From contig JAEWAK010000052.1 in NCBI GenBank assembly GCA_023391695.1, positions 130,752-194,751 on the forward strand: DNA of 64,000 bases, given 5' to 3'. This stretch comes from Bacillota bacterium. Its GTDB lineage: Bacteria > Bacillota > Clostridia > Lachnospirales > Lachnospiraceae. Made by a program: the position numbers and the translations under genes. The notes under the pieces were generated by a model. That model was given only the letters and a program-made list of their open reading frames with translations. It ran no database searches and had not been told where the DNA came from. Within the stretch, counting starts at the first letter, position 1. Each line of letters starts with the position of its first letter. This document shows, piece by piece, positions 23,736 through 31,925 of this stretch.

Positions 23736-25415
23736 ATGGTGAGGGTTGCCGCTTATTGCAGGGTATCCACAGAGAAAGAAGATCAATTGAATTCCCTGGT
23801 AAGCCAGAAAAGATATTTTCACGATTATATTGAACGGAATCCTCTCTGGGAGCTTAAGGAAATCTATGCGGACGAAGGGATAACAGGAACCAGTACCAGG
23901 AAGCGGCATGCTTTTGGCAGGATGTTAAATGACGCACAGCAGCATAAATTCGAACTTATCCTGACAAAAGAAATCAGCCGTTTCGCCAGGAACACCCTGG
24001 ACAGTATTTATTATACCAGGCAGCTGAAAGACTTGGGAATCGGTATTATCTTTTTAAATGATAATATTAATACCTTGGATTCCGACGCAGAGCTGCGTCT
24101 TACCATCCTGGCCTCCATAGCCCAGGAGGAAAGCCGCAAAACTTCAGACCGGGTGAAATGGGGGCAGAAACGCAGCATGGAGCGCGGAGTTGTATTCGGC
24201 AGGGATATGCTGGGGTATGATTTAAGGGACGGCAGACTGTACCTGAATGAAGAGGGCGCTGAAACCGTACGGTTAATATTCTATAAATTTGTGAAAGAAG
24301 GGAAAGGCACCCAGGTTATTGCAAGGGAGTTAGAACAAGCAGGAATACCGGCAGGGAGAGGCAGGAATAAATGGCATGGCTCCGTGGTCCTGCGCATTCT
24401 CAAAAATGAAAAATACTGCGGGGATTTAATCCAAAAGAAAACCTATACCCCGGATTATTTAAAGCATGAGAAAAGGTATAACAAAGGGGAAGAAGAATTT
24501 ATCTGTATCTGTGATCATCATGAGCCGGTTGTCAGCCGGGAATTGTTTCATGAGGCCCAGGAAGAAATAAGGAGGAGAAGCCCGTCACCGGATGAAAAAA
24601 AGAAGTACAGCAACCGTTATTGTCTGTCCGGCCTGATCCGGTGCGGGACCTGCGGCAGTTCCTATGTGTCCCGTACCAGGAAGCGCAAAGACGGGAGTGT
24701 GTCCCGTTACTGGCGCTGTTACGAAGCGGTACAAAACGGAAGATTACATATTGATGAAACAGGCTGTAAATCCGGCTGTGGCAGTCCGACGATGAAAGAA
24801 GAAGATTTAAAGTTTATTCTGCAGGACTTAATGCGGAATCTGAAGATTGATAAACAACGTATGATCAATAACCTGGCAGGGATACTGAAGCAGACAGCCG
24901 GAGATGAAACTCTGTGTAATGAGCTGCACAAATTAAGGAACAGGTTAACTTTATATTCGTTAAAAAAACAGAAATTAATTGATTTATACCTTTCGGAGGA
25001 AATATCCGAAACAGATTTTAAGATGATAAAGCAAAAATATGAAACGGAAATGAAGCAATTAACCAAAGCCTGCGAAGAACTTTCCTACATAGGGGGCTGT
25101 AATGGAAGCAGGGGTGAAAACGACGGCGGGATTGAATTTCTCCGAAAATTAATAAACGGGCAGGAATGGAATGATATCTTTTATCATAACCTCGTCGATA
25201 AGATTATTGTGAAGGGCTGCCTGCCGACCGGTGATGAAGTAAACCATAAAGATAAAAAGGGGTTTTATGACAGAATGGCAGCCGGTGATAACTGTGTTTC
25301 CAGTGCTGAAAAGATGATCAGCGGTAAGAATAGAAGCCCTGCTAATTCTGAAATTACCATATATTTAAAGAATACGGATATAAAAATTCATTATAATCAA
25401 ATAAAAGAAGACTGA
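23736..25415 (+). CDS. Large serine recombinase of the cotJC element
   Basis: A 559-residue site-specific recombinase. The resolvase-type catalytic domain has YCRVST (nucleophile Ser11), EISRFARNT and the SIAQEES helix. A recombinase domain (about residues 155-275, NKWHGSVVLRILKNEKYCGD) follows, then a zinc-ribbon (CGTCGSSY with later CYEAV, CKSGC) and a coiled-coil (about 385-440), the order found in SpoIVCA, SprA and phage integrases. It cuts both att sites, swaps strands by subunit rotation and rejoins. The ATG at 23736 sits behind GGGAGAGTGG; earlier in-frame codons overlap the upstream gene. It ends 60 bases from the right core and reads towards it. Confidence 0.95.
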   Translation: MVRVAAYCRVSTEKEDQLNSLVSQKRYFHDYIERNPLWELKEIYADEGITGTSTRKRHAFGRMLNDAQQHKFELILTKEISRFARNTLDSIYYTRQLKDLGIGIIFLNDNINTLDSDAELRLTILASIAQEESRKTSDRVKWGQKRSMERGVVFGRDMLGYDLRDGRLYLNEEGAETVRLIFYKFVKEGKGTQVIARELEQAGIPAGRGRNKWHGSVVLRILKNEKYCGDLIQKKTYTPDYLKHEKRYNKGEEEFICICDHHEPVVSRELFHEAQEEIRRRSPSPDEKKKYSNRYCLSGLIRCGTCGSSYVSRTRKRKDGSVSRYWRCYEAVQNGRLHIDETGCKSGCGSPTMKEEDLKFILQDLMRNLKIDKQRMINNLAGILKQTAGDETLCNELHKLRNRLTLYSLKKQKLIDLYLSEEISETDFKMIKQKYETEMKQLTKACEELSYIGGCNGSRGENDGGIEFLRKLINGQEWNDIFYHNLVDKIIVKGCLPTGDEVNHKDKKGFYDRMAAGDNCVSSAEKMISGKNRSPANSEITIYLKNTDIKIHYNQIKED

Positions 25416-25455
25416 TTTTTTTGCCTGACGTATGGACATATTTTATCCTGTTTTC

Positions 25456-25480
25456 CGTCATTTCGGTGCATAAACAGGTA
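25456..25480. other. Right attachment site (attR) in cotJC
   Basis: The element arm CGTCATTT (25456-25463), 12 bases, the core AGGTA (25476-25480), then CCGAAGAACTG of cotJC. With attL it defines the exchange point. Confidence 0.75.
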
Positions 25481-25890
25481 CCGAAGAACTGGCACACATG
25501 GAAATCGTAAGTACCATTGTTCACCAGTTAACCAGGAACTTAAGTATCGAAGAAATTAAAGCCTCAGGATTTGATACTTATTTTGTTGACCATACCACAG
25601 CTCTGTGGCCTCAGGCTGCCAGCGGCATGCCGTTCAGTTCAACGTTCTTCCAGTCTAAAGGGGATGCGATAACAGATTTACATGAAGATATGGCAGCAGA
25701 ACAAAAAGCCAGAACTACTTATGACAATATTCTGCGCTTGGTTAAAGATCCTGATATCATTGACCCGATCCGTTTCTTAAGGGAAAGAGAAATCGTGCAT
25801 TATCAGAGATTCGGCGAATCTTTAAGAATCGTGCAGGATCATTTGGATTCCAGGAACTTCTATGCATTTAATCCGGAATTCGATAAATAG
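25481..25890 (+). CDS. cotJC: cotJC 3' segment (interrupted gene)
   Basis: Bases from 25481 read T-EELAHMEIVSTIVHQ through EDMAAEQKARTTYDNIL and FLREREIVHYQRF to NPEFDK and a stop. This is the metal-binding four-helix part of CotJC, a manganese-catalase relative. There is no start or ribosome site at the true beginning; the ATG at 25498 is an internal Met and not a credible start. The family residues resume exactly at the core, with no frame error when joined to 18514-18700, which argues for precise excision rather than decay. Confidence 0.93.
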
Positions 25891-25924
25891 GAATCAGAAA
25901 AACCACAAAACAATAATTAGAACA

Positions 25925-25967
25925 AAAAAAGATGGAGCGATACGTTATGGATTGCTCCGTCTTTTTT
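25925..25967. terminator. Rho-independent terminator after cotJC
   Basis: AAAAAAGATGGAGC pairs with GCTCCGTCTTTTTT, so it can act in both directions. It marks the end of the cotJ operon as it would be after element excision. Confidence 0.88.
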
Positions 25968-26199
25968 ATGCATTAGGAAATTATGTCCTATTGCACAAAA
26001 GCTCTCTGGACAAGGAGACACATTCGTGCGAAAAGAATATCGGCTTTGCCGGCCGCGGCCAAGGGCGGGAGTTTGCCAAGGTAAACCTTTTGTTCCTTTT
26101 AAGAAACCCGTGAATTTCTTATTAAAAAAAACCATGTACTTTGTTCCTGGAAAGTTATTTTTTCAATAAAGTTGGTTTCTATGGCTGAACTATCCTTTC

Positions 26200-26233
26200 A
26201 ATGTCAACCTAAATAAAGTATTTGGTTGACATT
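26200..26233. promoter_or_regulatory. BirA (biotin repressor) operator
   Basis: AATGTCAACC and GGTTGACATT, 14 bases apart, give the long-spaced dyad of Gram-positive BirA sites. The right arm contains TTGACA (26226-26231), 17 bases before TATCCT, so bound BirA would cover the -35 box. It stands 74 bases before birA. Confidence 0.8.
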
Positions 26234-26307
26234 GGTAATTGCTTATGATATCCTAATAGGAGAATAGTGACGAACAGTCACAAATTAAGTTACTGGAAGG
26301 TGATTTT

Positions 26308-27291
26308 ATGAGTGCAAAACAGCATGTGCTGTCTGTTTTAGAAAAAAATAAAGGGTGCACTGTATCCGGAGGGAAGCTGGCCAAGGAACTTTCCATCAGC
26401 AGGAATGCGGTCTGGAAAGCCATCAAAACACTGCAGAATGAAGGTTATGCCATCTCGGCGGTTACGGGAACGGGTTATTGCTTATCGGAAGATAATGACA
26501 TTTTATCCGTTGAAAGTATAACGCCTTATTTACGGGAGAATTTAAAGAAGCTGAGCCTTGAAGTGCGCAAATCCGTAACATCTACCAATACGGTGCTGAA
26601 AGAAGCGGCGGCAGCGGAGGTTAAGGAGGGAAAAGTGCTGGTTGCCGAAGAACAGACCCTTGGCCGGGGACGTTTAGGACGGAATTTTTATTCTCCGTCC
26701 GGGACCGGAATCTATATGAGTATCCTTTTACGGCCTGAACTGACGGTGGAGGATTCCCTTTTCTTAACTACATCGGCGGCAGTGGCGGTTACCAGGGCCA
26801 TAGAGGAAGTAACGGATTGTGAAGCCAGAATAAAGTGGGTAAATGATATTTACTGCAATGGTAAGAAGGTATGCGGGATTCTTACGGAAGCCGGAGTTGA
26901 TTTTGAAGGAGGTGGCCTGGAATATTGCATAGTTGGAATCGGAATCAATGTGGCAAAACCTGAGGGGGATTTCCCGGCCGAACTTAAAAGCAGTGCAGGC
27001 GGTATCTTTGAAACAAAAATGTATTCCGCCGGTCTGCGAAGCAGGCTGGCGGCAGAAGTCCTTAATAACTTCTGGGATTATTATACCAACTTCTCAAAAA
27101 AGGACATGATAGAGGAGTACCGGAAGCGTTCCTTCCTGATCGGGAAAGAAATAAATGTCATATTCGGTGATAAATCCCTCAAAGCAACGGCAATGGATAT
27201 CGATGAGGATGCAAGACTTGTAGTAAAATTTCCGGATGGAGGGATTAAAACCTTATCCTCCGGTGAAGTGAGCATAAGGCCTGTGCAGTAG
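26308..27291 (+). CDS. birA: Bifunctional biotin ligase / biotin operon repressor BirA
   Basis: A 327-residue protein. The N-terminal winged helix (ELSISRNAVWKAIKTLQNEGY) binds the operator. The central ligase domain has GRGRLGR (adenylate loop, about residue 118), KWVNDIY with the catalytic Lys and GILTEAG. The C-terminal SH3-like domain ends it. It makes biotinyl-AMP, biotinylates carboxylases, and as holo-dimer represses biotin genes (family knowledge). Its own upstream region carries the operator, so it is autoregulated. AAGGTG precedes the ATG. Confidence 0.96.
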   Translation: MSAKQHVLSVLEKNKGCTVSGGKLAKELSISRNAVWKAIKTLQNEGYAISAVTGTGYCLSEDNDILSVESITPYLRENLKKLSLEVRKSVTSTNTVLKEAAAAEVKEGKVLVAEEQTLGRGRLGRNFYSPSGTGIYMSILLRPELTVEDSLFLTTSAAVAVTRAIEEVTDCEARIKWVNDIYCNGKKVCGILTEAGVDFEGGGLEYCIVGIGINVAKPEGDFPAELKSSAGGIFETKMYSAGLRSRLAAEVLNNFWDYYTNFSKKDMIEEYRKRSFLIGKEINVIFGDKSLKATAMDIDEDARLVVKFPDGGIKTLSSGEVSIRPVQ

Positions 27292-27450
27292 GTAAAGGGA
27301 TACGGATAAAACTGGTGAATCCCGGGTGCGCCGTTGCGAATAGCTGTATGGGATACAGAAAGAAGAGTTTTCGCAAAAGGAATGACTGTAATTTGGGCGA
27401 ATCCGTTTTAGTTAAATCATGCCGGATATAAGGATAGGAGAATATGAATT

Positions 27451-28401
27451 ATGATGGAACTTGCGGAAAAAATAATAAAAGGTTACCGGATTAAAAGGGG
27501 GGAGGATTTATCTTTCTTTTTGGAAGCCGATATAAATGAATTATGTAAAGGCGCCAACCGGCTCAGGGAATATTTTCATGGAAATAAAATAAATCTATGT
27601 TCCATTATTAACGGCAGAAGCGGCAAATGCAGCGAAGACTGCAAATTTTGTGCCCAATCCGGACATCATAATACCAGAATAGCAGAATACGGTTTTCTGG
27701 AGCCGGATGCCATTTTGGAAGACTGCAAAAAGCACGAAGCAGAGGGAGTTCACAGGTATTCCATTGTTACGGCAGGGAAAACCCTGCTGGGTAAGGATTT
27801 TTCACAGGCACTTACCGCTTACCGGAAAATGAAGGATGAGTGTGAGATTGATTTATGCGCATCCCATGGCCTTTTAACGGAAGCAGATTATATAGCTTTA
27901 AAAGAGGCAGGTGTAACAAGATACCATGAAAATATCGAAACGTCCAGAAGGTATTTTCCTCATATTTGCTCGACTCATACATATGAAGATAAAGTCCGCT
28001 GTATCAATCTGGCCAGAAAGGCAGGGCTGGAAGTCTGTTCCGGCGGTATCATTGGGATGGGTGAGACCTGGGAAGACCGGTTTGATATGGCAGTCAGTTT
28101 AGCGGAGCTTAAAGTTAATTCCATACCGGTCAATGCCCTGATGCCGATAAAAGGGACACCTTTTGAAAACCTGCCAAGTATATCGGAAGAAGAGTTGTTA
28201 AGGACCATAGCGGTTTTCCGTTATCTTAATCCGGAAGCAGACATCAGGCTGGCTGCCGGCCGGGCAATTATGGACAATTCAGGTGAAAAAGCATTTCTCT
28301 CCGGTGCCAATGCTACTATTACGGGGAATATGCTTACCACCTCGGGAAATAACATTAAGCAGGATATGGAGATGCTGGTAAACCTGGGCTTTGAATTATG
28401 A
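27451..28401 (+). CDS. bioB: Biotin synthase BioB
   Basis: A 316-residue radical-SAM enzyme inserting sulfur into dethiobiotin. The [4Fe-4S] motif is CSEDCKFCAQS (about residue 55). Later family blocks YHENIETSRRYF, CSGGIIGMGETWEDR and the C-terminal GANATITGNMLTT are present, with the second-cluster Cys residues. It follows birA by 159 bases. No bioA, bioD or bioF is visible in the window, so the cell may take up or complete biotin from precursors. Confidence 0.95.
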   Translation: MMELAEKIIKGYRIKRGEDLSFFLEADINELCKGANRLREYFHGNKINLCSIINGRSGKCSEDCKFCAQSGHHNTRIAEYGFLEPDAILEDCKKHEAEGVHRYSIVTAGKTLLGKDFSQALTAYRKMKDECEIDLCASHGLLTEADYIALKEAGVTRYHENIETSRRYFPHICSTHTYEDKVRCINLARKAGLEVCSGGIIGMGETWEDRFDMAVSLAELKVNSIPVNALMPIKGTPFENLPSISEEELLRTIAVFRYLNPEADIRLAAGRAIMDNSGEKAFLSGANATITGNMLTTSGNNIKQDMEMLVNLGFEL

Positions 28402-28600
28402 GCCTGAGGTAAAGCGGGTTGTGGATATGGATATCCGTTTTGATGGACAATGTCTTAAGGGAAGTCTTGCAACCAGGTTTGCAGCAGTAAACACATTTTT
28501 TAAAAAAAGTGTAGGCAATGGGTTATAGTGCGAAATAAAAGACATTTCACACTTATTATTTAAGCAGTCTTGCAAGTAAACTTGCGATATGCATGGGTGT

Positions 28601-28671
28601 TAGGCTGAAAAACAAAAGCAGTTTTTTCAACATCCTGATTTATACGTGCGCCAGAGCGCACAGATGGGAGT
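28601..28671 (+). repeat. SD-carrying leader repeat, copy 2 (bioY, first of a tandem pair)
   Basis: 71 bp from TAGGCTGAAAAAC to GATGGGAGT; it has the GTGCGC/GCGCAC hairpin. Its Shine-Dalgarno has no start codon behind it because copy 3 follows directly. Confidence 0.85.
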
Positions 28672-28742
28672 TAGGCTGAAAAAACAAAAGCAGTTTTTTC
28701 AACATCCTGATTTATACGTGCGCCAGGCGCACAGATGGGAGT
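28672..28742 (+). repeat. SD-carrying leader repeat, copy 3 (bioY 5' UTR)
   Basis: 71 bp, nearly identical to copy 2 and joined to it with no spacer. It ends GATGGGAGT, which provides the ribosome site for the bioY ATG at 28747. Confidence 0.88.
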
Positions 28743-28746
28743 TAAT

Positions 28747-29295
28747 ATGAGAAACAAAAGAATTACTACGAAAGAACTTACTTTAATTGGGTTGATGACA
28801 GCAATTACCTGTATATTGGGACCTCTCTCCATACCCCTTCCATTCAGTGTAGTTCCTATTTCCTTTACTAATTTGGCTATTTATTTTACGGTATTTTTGT
28901 TAGGCTGGAAGAAGGGGACCATAAGTTATCTTATTTATTTCCTGATCGGATTGGTGGGAGTTCCGGTATTTTCCGGTTTCAGCGGAGGGATCGGGAAAAT
29001 TGCGGGACCCACGGGAGGATACCTGGCAGGATTTTTGTTTCTGGCAATTATCAGCGGTTTATTTATCGAAAAATTCAGGGGAAAGCTCTATATGTATGCA
29101 GCCGGTATGGTTTTAGGCCTTGCAGTTACTTATATGTTTGGTACCGCATGGCTGGCTTACCAGCTAGAACTGTCTTTTACGGAAGGCCTATTTATGGGAG
29201 TTATACCTTATATACCGGGTGATATTGTGAAAATAGCGGCGGCTTTAATTCTGGGACCGGTACTGAGAAAGAATGTTGCGGGAATCGTGGGATAA
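28747..29295 (+). CDS. bioY: Biotin transporter substrate-binding subunit BioY
   Basis: A 182-residue membrane protein with about six helices and the BioY pattern: IPLPFSVVPISFTNLAIYF, GPTGGYLAGF and IPYIPGDIVKIAAALILGP. As an ECF-type S component it binds biotin and works with shared EcfAAT modules encoded elsewhere, or alone (family knowledge). The ATG at 28747 follows the Shine-Dalgarno in the leader repeat; the longer frame reads into the repeat. It is followed by a large foldback element. Confidence 0.95.
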   Translation: MRNKRITTKELTLIGLMTAITCILGPLSIPLPFSVVPISFTNLAIYFTVFLLGWKKGTISYLIYFLIGLVGVPVFSGFSGGIGKIAGPTGGYLAGFLFLAIISGLFIEKFRGKLYMYAAGMVLGLAVTYMFGTAWLAYQLELSFTEGLFMGVIPYIPGDIVKIAAALILGPVLRKNVAGIVG

Positions 29296-29309
29296 CCATA
29301 TTGCAAATA

Positions 29310-29508
29310 AAAATGAGGCTGTTGAAAAATAGCTTAATTTACTCTATGAAAAGGATGGGGTGTATTATAATATATTTTAGCTGCTTTTTCCTCGCATGTT
29401 CAGAACGGTGCAATGAGTTTTCAGACACGCCCTAGCTAAAATTTATTATTATACACCCAATCCTTTAGTTAGGGGCATTGCAACTAATTTGCAACAGCCC
29501 CGTCATTT
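29310..29508. repeat. Foldback (MITE-like) element downstream of bioY
   Basis: Two nested inverted pairs cover about 200 bp. AAAATGAGGCTGTTG pairs with CAACAGCCCCGTCATTTT at the ends. A 30-bp arm at 29353-29382 pairs with 29434-29463 (about 26 of 30 matched). The loop includes GAACGGTGCAATGAGTTTTC, close to the right end of the repeat at 59514. It may also act as the terminator of bioY and plsC, which converge here. Confidence 0.65.
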
Positions 29509-29558
29509 TATTCATTAACCGATTTTAATAATAACCTGTCTGATTTAACCGAATACGG

Positions 29559-30272
29559 CTATGCCGTTTCATATTCTTCTATAGTGTTCCTTATTCTTCC
29601 GGATACCAGCTCGGCAATTTCACCTGATTTCATACCCTTATAATCTTCATAATATATAGGTTCCAGATAGTGGATCTGAACCGTCAGTTTTGCTATGGAG
29701 TGGGTATCAAAAGCTTTATAAGAGTCAATAATGGCTACCGGGACGATGGGGCATCTGGCATTCATGGCACATTTGAAACTGCCGCCTTTAAATTCCTGTA
29801 TCTGATTTCCGTTTCTTGACCTGGTGCCTTCGGGAAATATTAAGTAATTACGCCCTTCTTTTACTTCTTTTGTTACCTCCATCATAATCTTCATGGTTTG
29901 ACGGACATCCTCCCGGTCTATGAACTTGGACTGAAGGATCAGAAATACCTGTTTTAAAAAGAATACGTTCTCAACTTCTTTTTTTGATACGGTTGCGAAA
30001 GGACGTTCATGGGTTTCCAATAAAATCAATGCATCAAACATTCCCTGATGATTGGAATACATAATATAACCATCCTCCTCCGGAAGGTTCCCGGCGCCGT
30101 AACAGTTTACCTTAACCCGTCCCTTCCGGTTTGCAAGCAGGGTCAGGCGGTGGAGCAGTTTGTATCTGGTAGGTTCATCATATTTATCAACATTACAGTA
30201 TTTAGAAATCTTATATATCCAATAAGGTAATTGAAAGAAACTCCGAATAACCATCAATATAATTCGTTCCAT
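29559..30272 (-). CDS. plsC: 1-acyl-sn-glycerol-3-phosphate acyltransferase (PlsC family)
   Basis: A 237-residue membrane-associated acyltransferase. The HX4D catalytic motif is NHQGMFD (about residue 75) and the glycerophosphate site is FPEGTRSR (about 150); VPVAIIDSY follows. It should acylate lysophosphatidate to phosphatidate in phospholipid synthesis. An N-terminal hydrophobic stretch anchors it. AAGGAGG lies before the ATG at 30272. It converges on bioY. Confidence 0.92.
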   Translation of the reverse strand: MERIILMVIRSFFQLPYWIYKISKYCNVDKYDEPTRYKLLHRLTLLANRKGRVKVNCYGAGNLPEEDGYIMYSNHQGMFDALILLETHERPFATVSKKEVENVFFLKQVFLILQSKFIDREDVRQTMKIMMEVTKEVKEGRNYLIFPEGTRSRNGNQIQEFKGGSFKCAMNARCPIVPVAIIDSYKAFDTHSIAKLTVQIHYLEPIYYEDYKGMKSGEIAELVSGRIRNTIEEYETA

Positions 30273-30340
30273 AGGGACCTCCTTGGTATAATCACTTCAA
30301 GCAGTGCTATACGCTAATTATTCTTTGTAACAGGAAGCAT

Positions 30341-31456
30341 TTACATGATGTCATAGCCTTTCAACATTCTGGCCCGGCTGGGGTGTCTCAGCTTTCTTAA
30401 AGCTTTTGCTTCTATCTGCCTGATTCTTTCCCGGGTTACATTGAATTCCTTGCCGACCTCTTCCAGGGTCCTGGTTCTTCCGTCCTTTAAGCCGAATCTC
30501 AAAATTAAAACACGTTGTTCTCTTTCCGTTAAAGTTTCCAATAACTTGGATATCTGATCCTGCAGTACGGAATAAGAAGCGGCATCTTCCGGCCCCATAA
30601 TGGAGTCGTCCTTGATAAAGTCTCCCAGATGGCTGTCATCCTCTTCACCGATAGGCGTATCCAGTGAAATAGGATCAGCAGATACCTTAAGGATTTCCCT
30701 GACCTTTTCGATGGGAAGCTTCATTGCATCCGCAATTTCCTGTTCGGAGGGTTCGCGGCCCAACTCCTGGAGAAGGCTTCTGGATACTCGGTAAGTCTTA
30801 TTAATTACCTCGGACATATGTACCGGAATACGAATGGTACGTGACTGATCCGCAATGGATCTGGTAATTGCCTGGCGGATCCACCAGGTTGCATAAGTAC
30901 TGAACTTATATCCCTTATTATAATCGAATTTATCTACGGCTTTAATTAATCCCAAGTTACCTTCCTGTATCAGGTCCAGAAAGGACAGGCCCCTTCCCAC
31001 ATAACGTTTCGCTATGCTGACAACCAGACGGAGATTGGATTCGGCCAGTACCTGTTTGGCGTGGCCATCCCCTTCTTCTATTTTCTTAGCGAGTTCAATT
31101 TCTTCTGCTACGGACAGAAGCGGGTAGCTGCCGATTTCTTTTAAATATAATTTAACCGGGTCATCCGACATGGTACCAACCAGGGAGAAATCATCTATAT
31201 CCAACAATGCTGCTTCATCGCTGTCTTCTAATTCCATTATTATTTCATCATCCGGTTCATCTTCTTCTATCGGATTTAAAATAACGATATTATGTGCCTC
31301 AAGATACTCATATATTTTATCAATTTGCCTGACGTCCAGGTTCATCTCTTTAAAAAAATCGTTCACCTTACCTACGTCAACAACACCTTTATTGTCATTG
31401 GCATAGGATAATAAATCTCTTAATTTTTCTTCAAAATTATGTGCTACTTCACTCAT
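30341..31456 (-). CDS. rpoD: Primary RNA polymerase sigma factor RpoD/SigA
   Basis: A 371-residue sigma-70 group 1 factor. A region 1.1-like N-terminus (LRDLLSYANDNKGVVDVGKV) and region 1.2 (DDPVKLYLKEIGSYPLLS) come first. Region 2 has the core-binding and melting helices (GNLGLIKAVDKFDYNKGYKF, then YATWWIRQAITR). Region 3 follows, and region 4 ends VTRERIRQIEAKALRKLRHPSR. These read the -10 and -35 boxes of housekeeping promoters. The usual dnaG partner is not adjacent. The second ATG (31456) is six bases from GGAGG and is preferred over the first. Confidence 0.96.
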   Translation of the reverse strand: MSEVAHNFEEKLRDLLSYANDNKGVVDVGKVNDFFKEMNLDVRQIDKIYEYLEAHNIVILNPIEEDEPDDEIIMELEDSDEAALLDIDDFSLVGTMSDDPVKLYLKEIGSYPLLSVAEEIELAKKIEEGDGHAKQVLAESNLRLVVSIAKRYVGRGLSFLDLIQEGNLGLIKAVDKFDYNKGYKFSTYATWWIRQAITRSIADQSRTIRIPVHMSEVINKTYRVSRSLLQELGREPSEQEIADAMKLPIEKVREILKVSADPISLDTPIGEEDDSHLGDFIKDDSIMGPEDAASYSVLQDQISKLLETLTEREQRVLILRFGLKDGRTRTLEEVGKEFNVTRERIRQIEAKALRKLRHPSRARMLKGYDIM

Positions 31457-31925
31457 CATATTCCTCCATGGGTCTGGTTGCTTTTAATGTACAATAAAAA
31501 AAGAAACTATTTACAAAATTAAGAGTCCCTTTCCTTATAGTATGATTATTCATGGGACATTTCATGCAAAAATATTTAGTAAATAAGTTTCCTGGGACGA
31601 TATTATCACCAAATATCATTATAGCACAGGCTGTCCGAGAAGAAAAGAAGATTTTTTAATTTCGACATATTTCGAATTATAAAAGGCTTTATATTTATTG
31701 GAATCTGTCAATAGCAGTATTTGGATGTATTAAGCATTCAAATGGTTTATTTAACAGGCCAAACCACAGATGATGAAAAAATATCTATAGAATAAAATAT
31801 GTTTGTTAAATGTAAAATATCCATGGATTAGCAAAAGATTTGATGTAAGGGTAAAACCTGTGGAAAAAAGTAATCTATTACAGTTATATATACATATATT
31901 ATAAAAAAATCTTTTGGGTAAATGA
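31457..31925. other. Divergent spacer between rpoD and the subtilase gene
   Basis: 469 AT-rich bases that must hold promoters in both directions. No palindrome, repeat or small gene stood out, and no -35/-10 pair was convincing enough to call. Confidence 0.4.

Larger units (their letters stand above)
18696..25480. mobile_element. Skin-like intervening element in cotJC (6,780 bp) with serine recombinase
   Basis: The element is bounded by the shared core AGGTA at 18696-18700 and 25476-25480. It holds, in order, yitT-like, tauE/safE-like (minus), FAD/Rieske oxidoreductase, tocopherol-cyclase-like, a 59-codon gene and a large serine recombinase reading towards the right end. One recombination between the two cores restores cotJC in frame and joins the element ends into a site with CGTCATTT and AAATGACG arms. 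This is the same logic as the skin element in sigK or SPbeta in spsM (established). Excision specifically during sporulation is inferred, not shown. Confidence 0.88.
25891..26307. other. Spacer between cotJC and birA
   Basis: It contains the cotJC terminator and the BirA operator listed separately. A GC-richer patch (25990-26110) has a 72-codon minus-strand frame with no recognisable family and no clear start site; it is not called as a gene. Confidence 0.5.
28402..28746. other. bioB-bioY spacer rich in repeats
   Basis: Holds a decayed hairpin repeat (28410-28443, AAAGCGG to ATATCCGTTTTGA), two TTGCAA-type dyads (about 28470-28487 and 28572-28585) and two directly abutting copies of the leader repeat. 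There is no BirA operator here, so bioY control may differ from birA. Confidence 0.55.

Noticed and set aside
25498..25890. 130-codon cotJC 3' part as an independent gene
   Set aside because: There is no ribosome site, and family sequence already begins 17 bases upstream of this ATG, at the recombination core.
25917..26135. 72-codon minus-strand frame in the cotJC-birA spacer
   Set aside because: It overlaps the cotJC terminator, has no recognisable family and no start signal; left uncalled.
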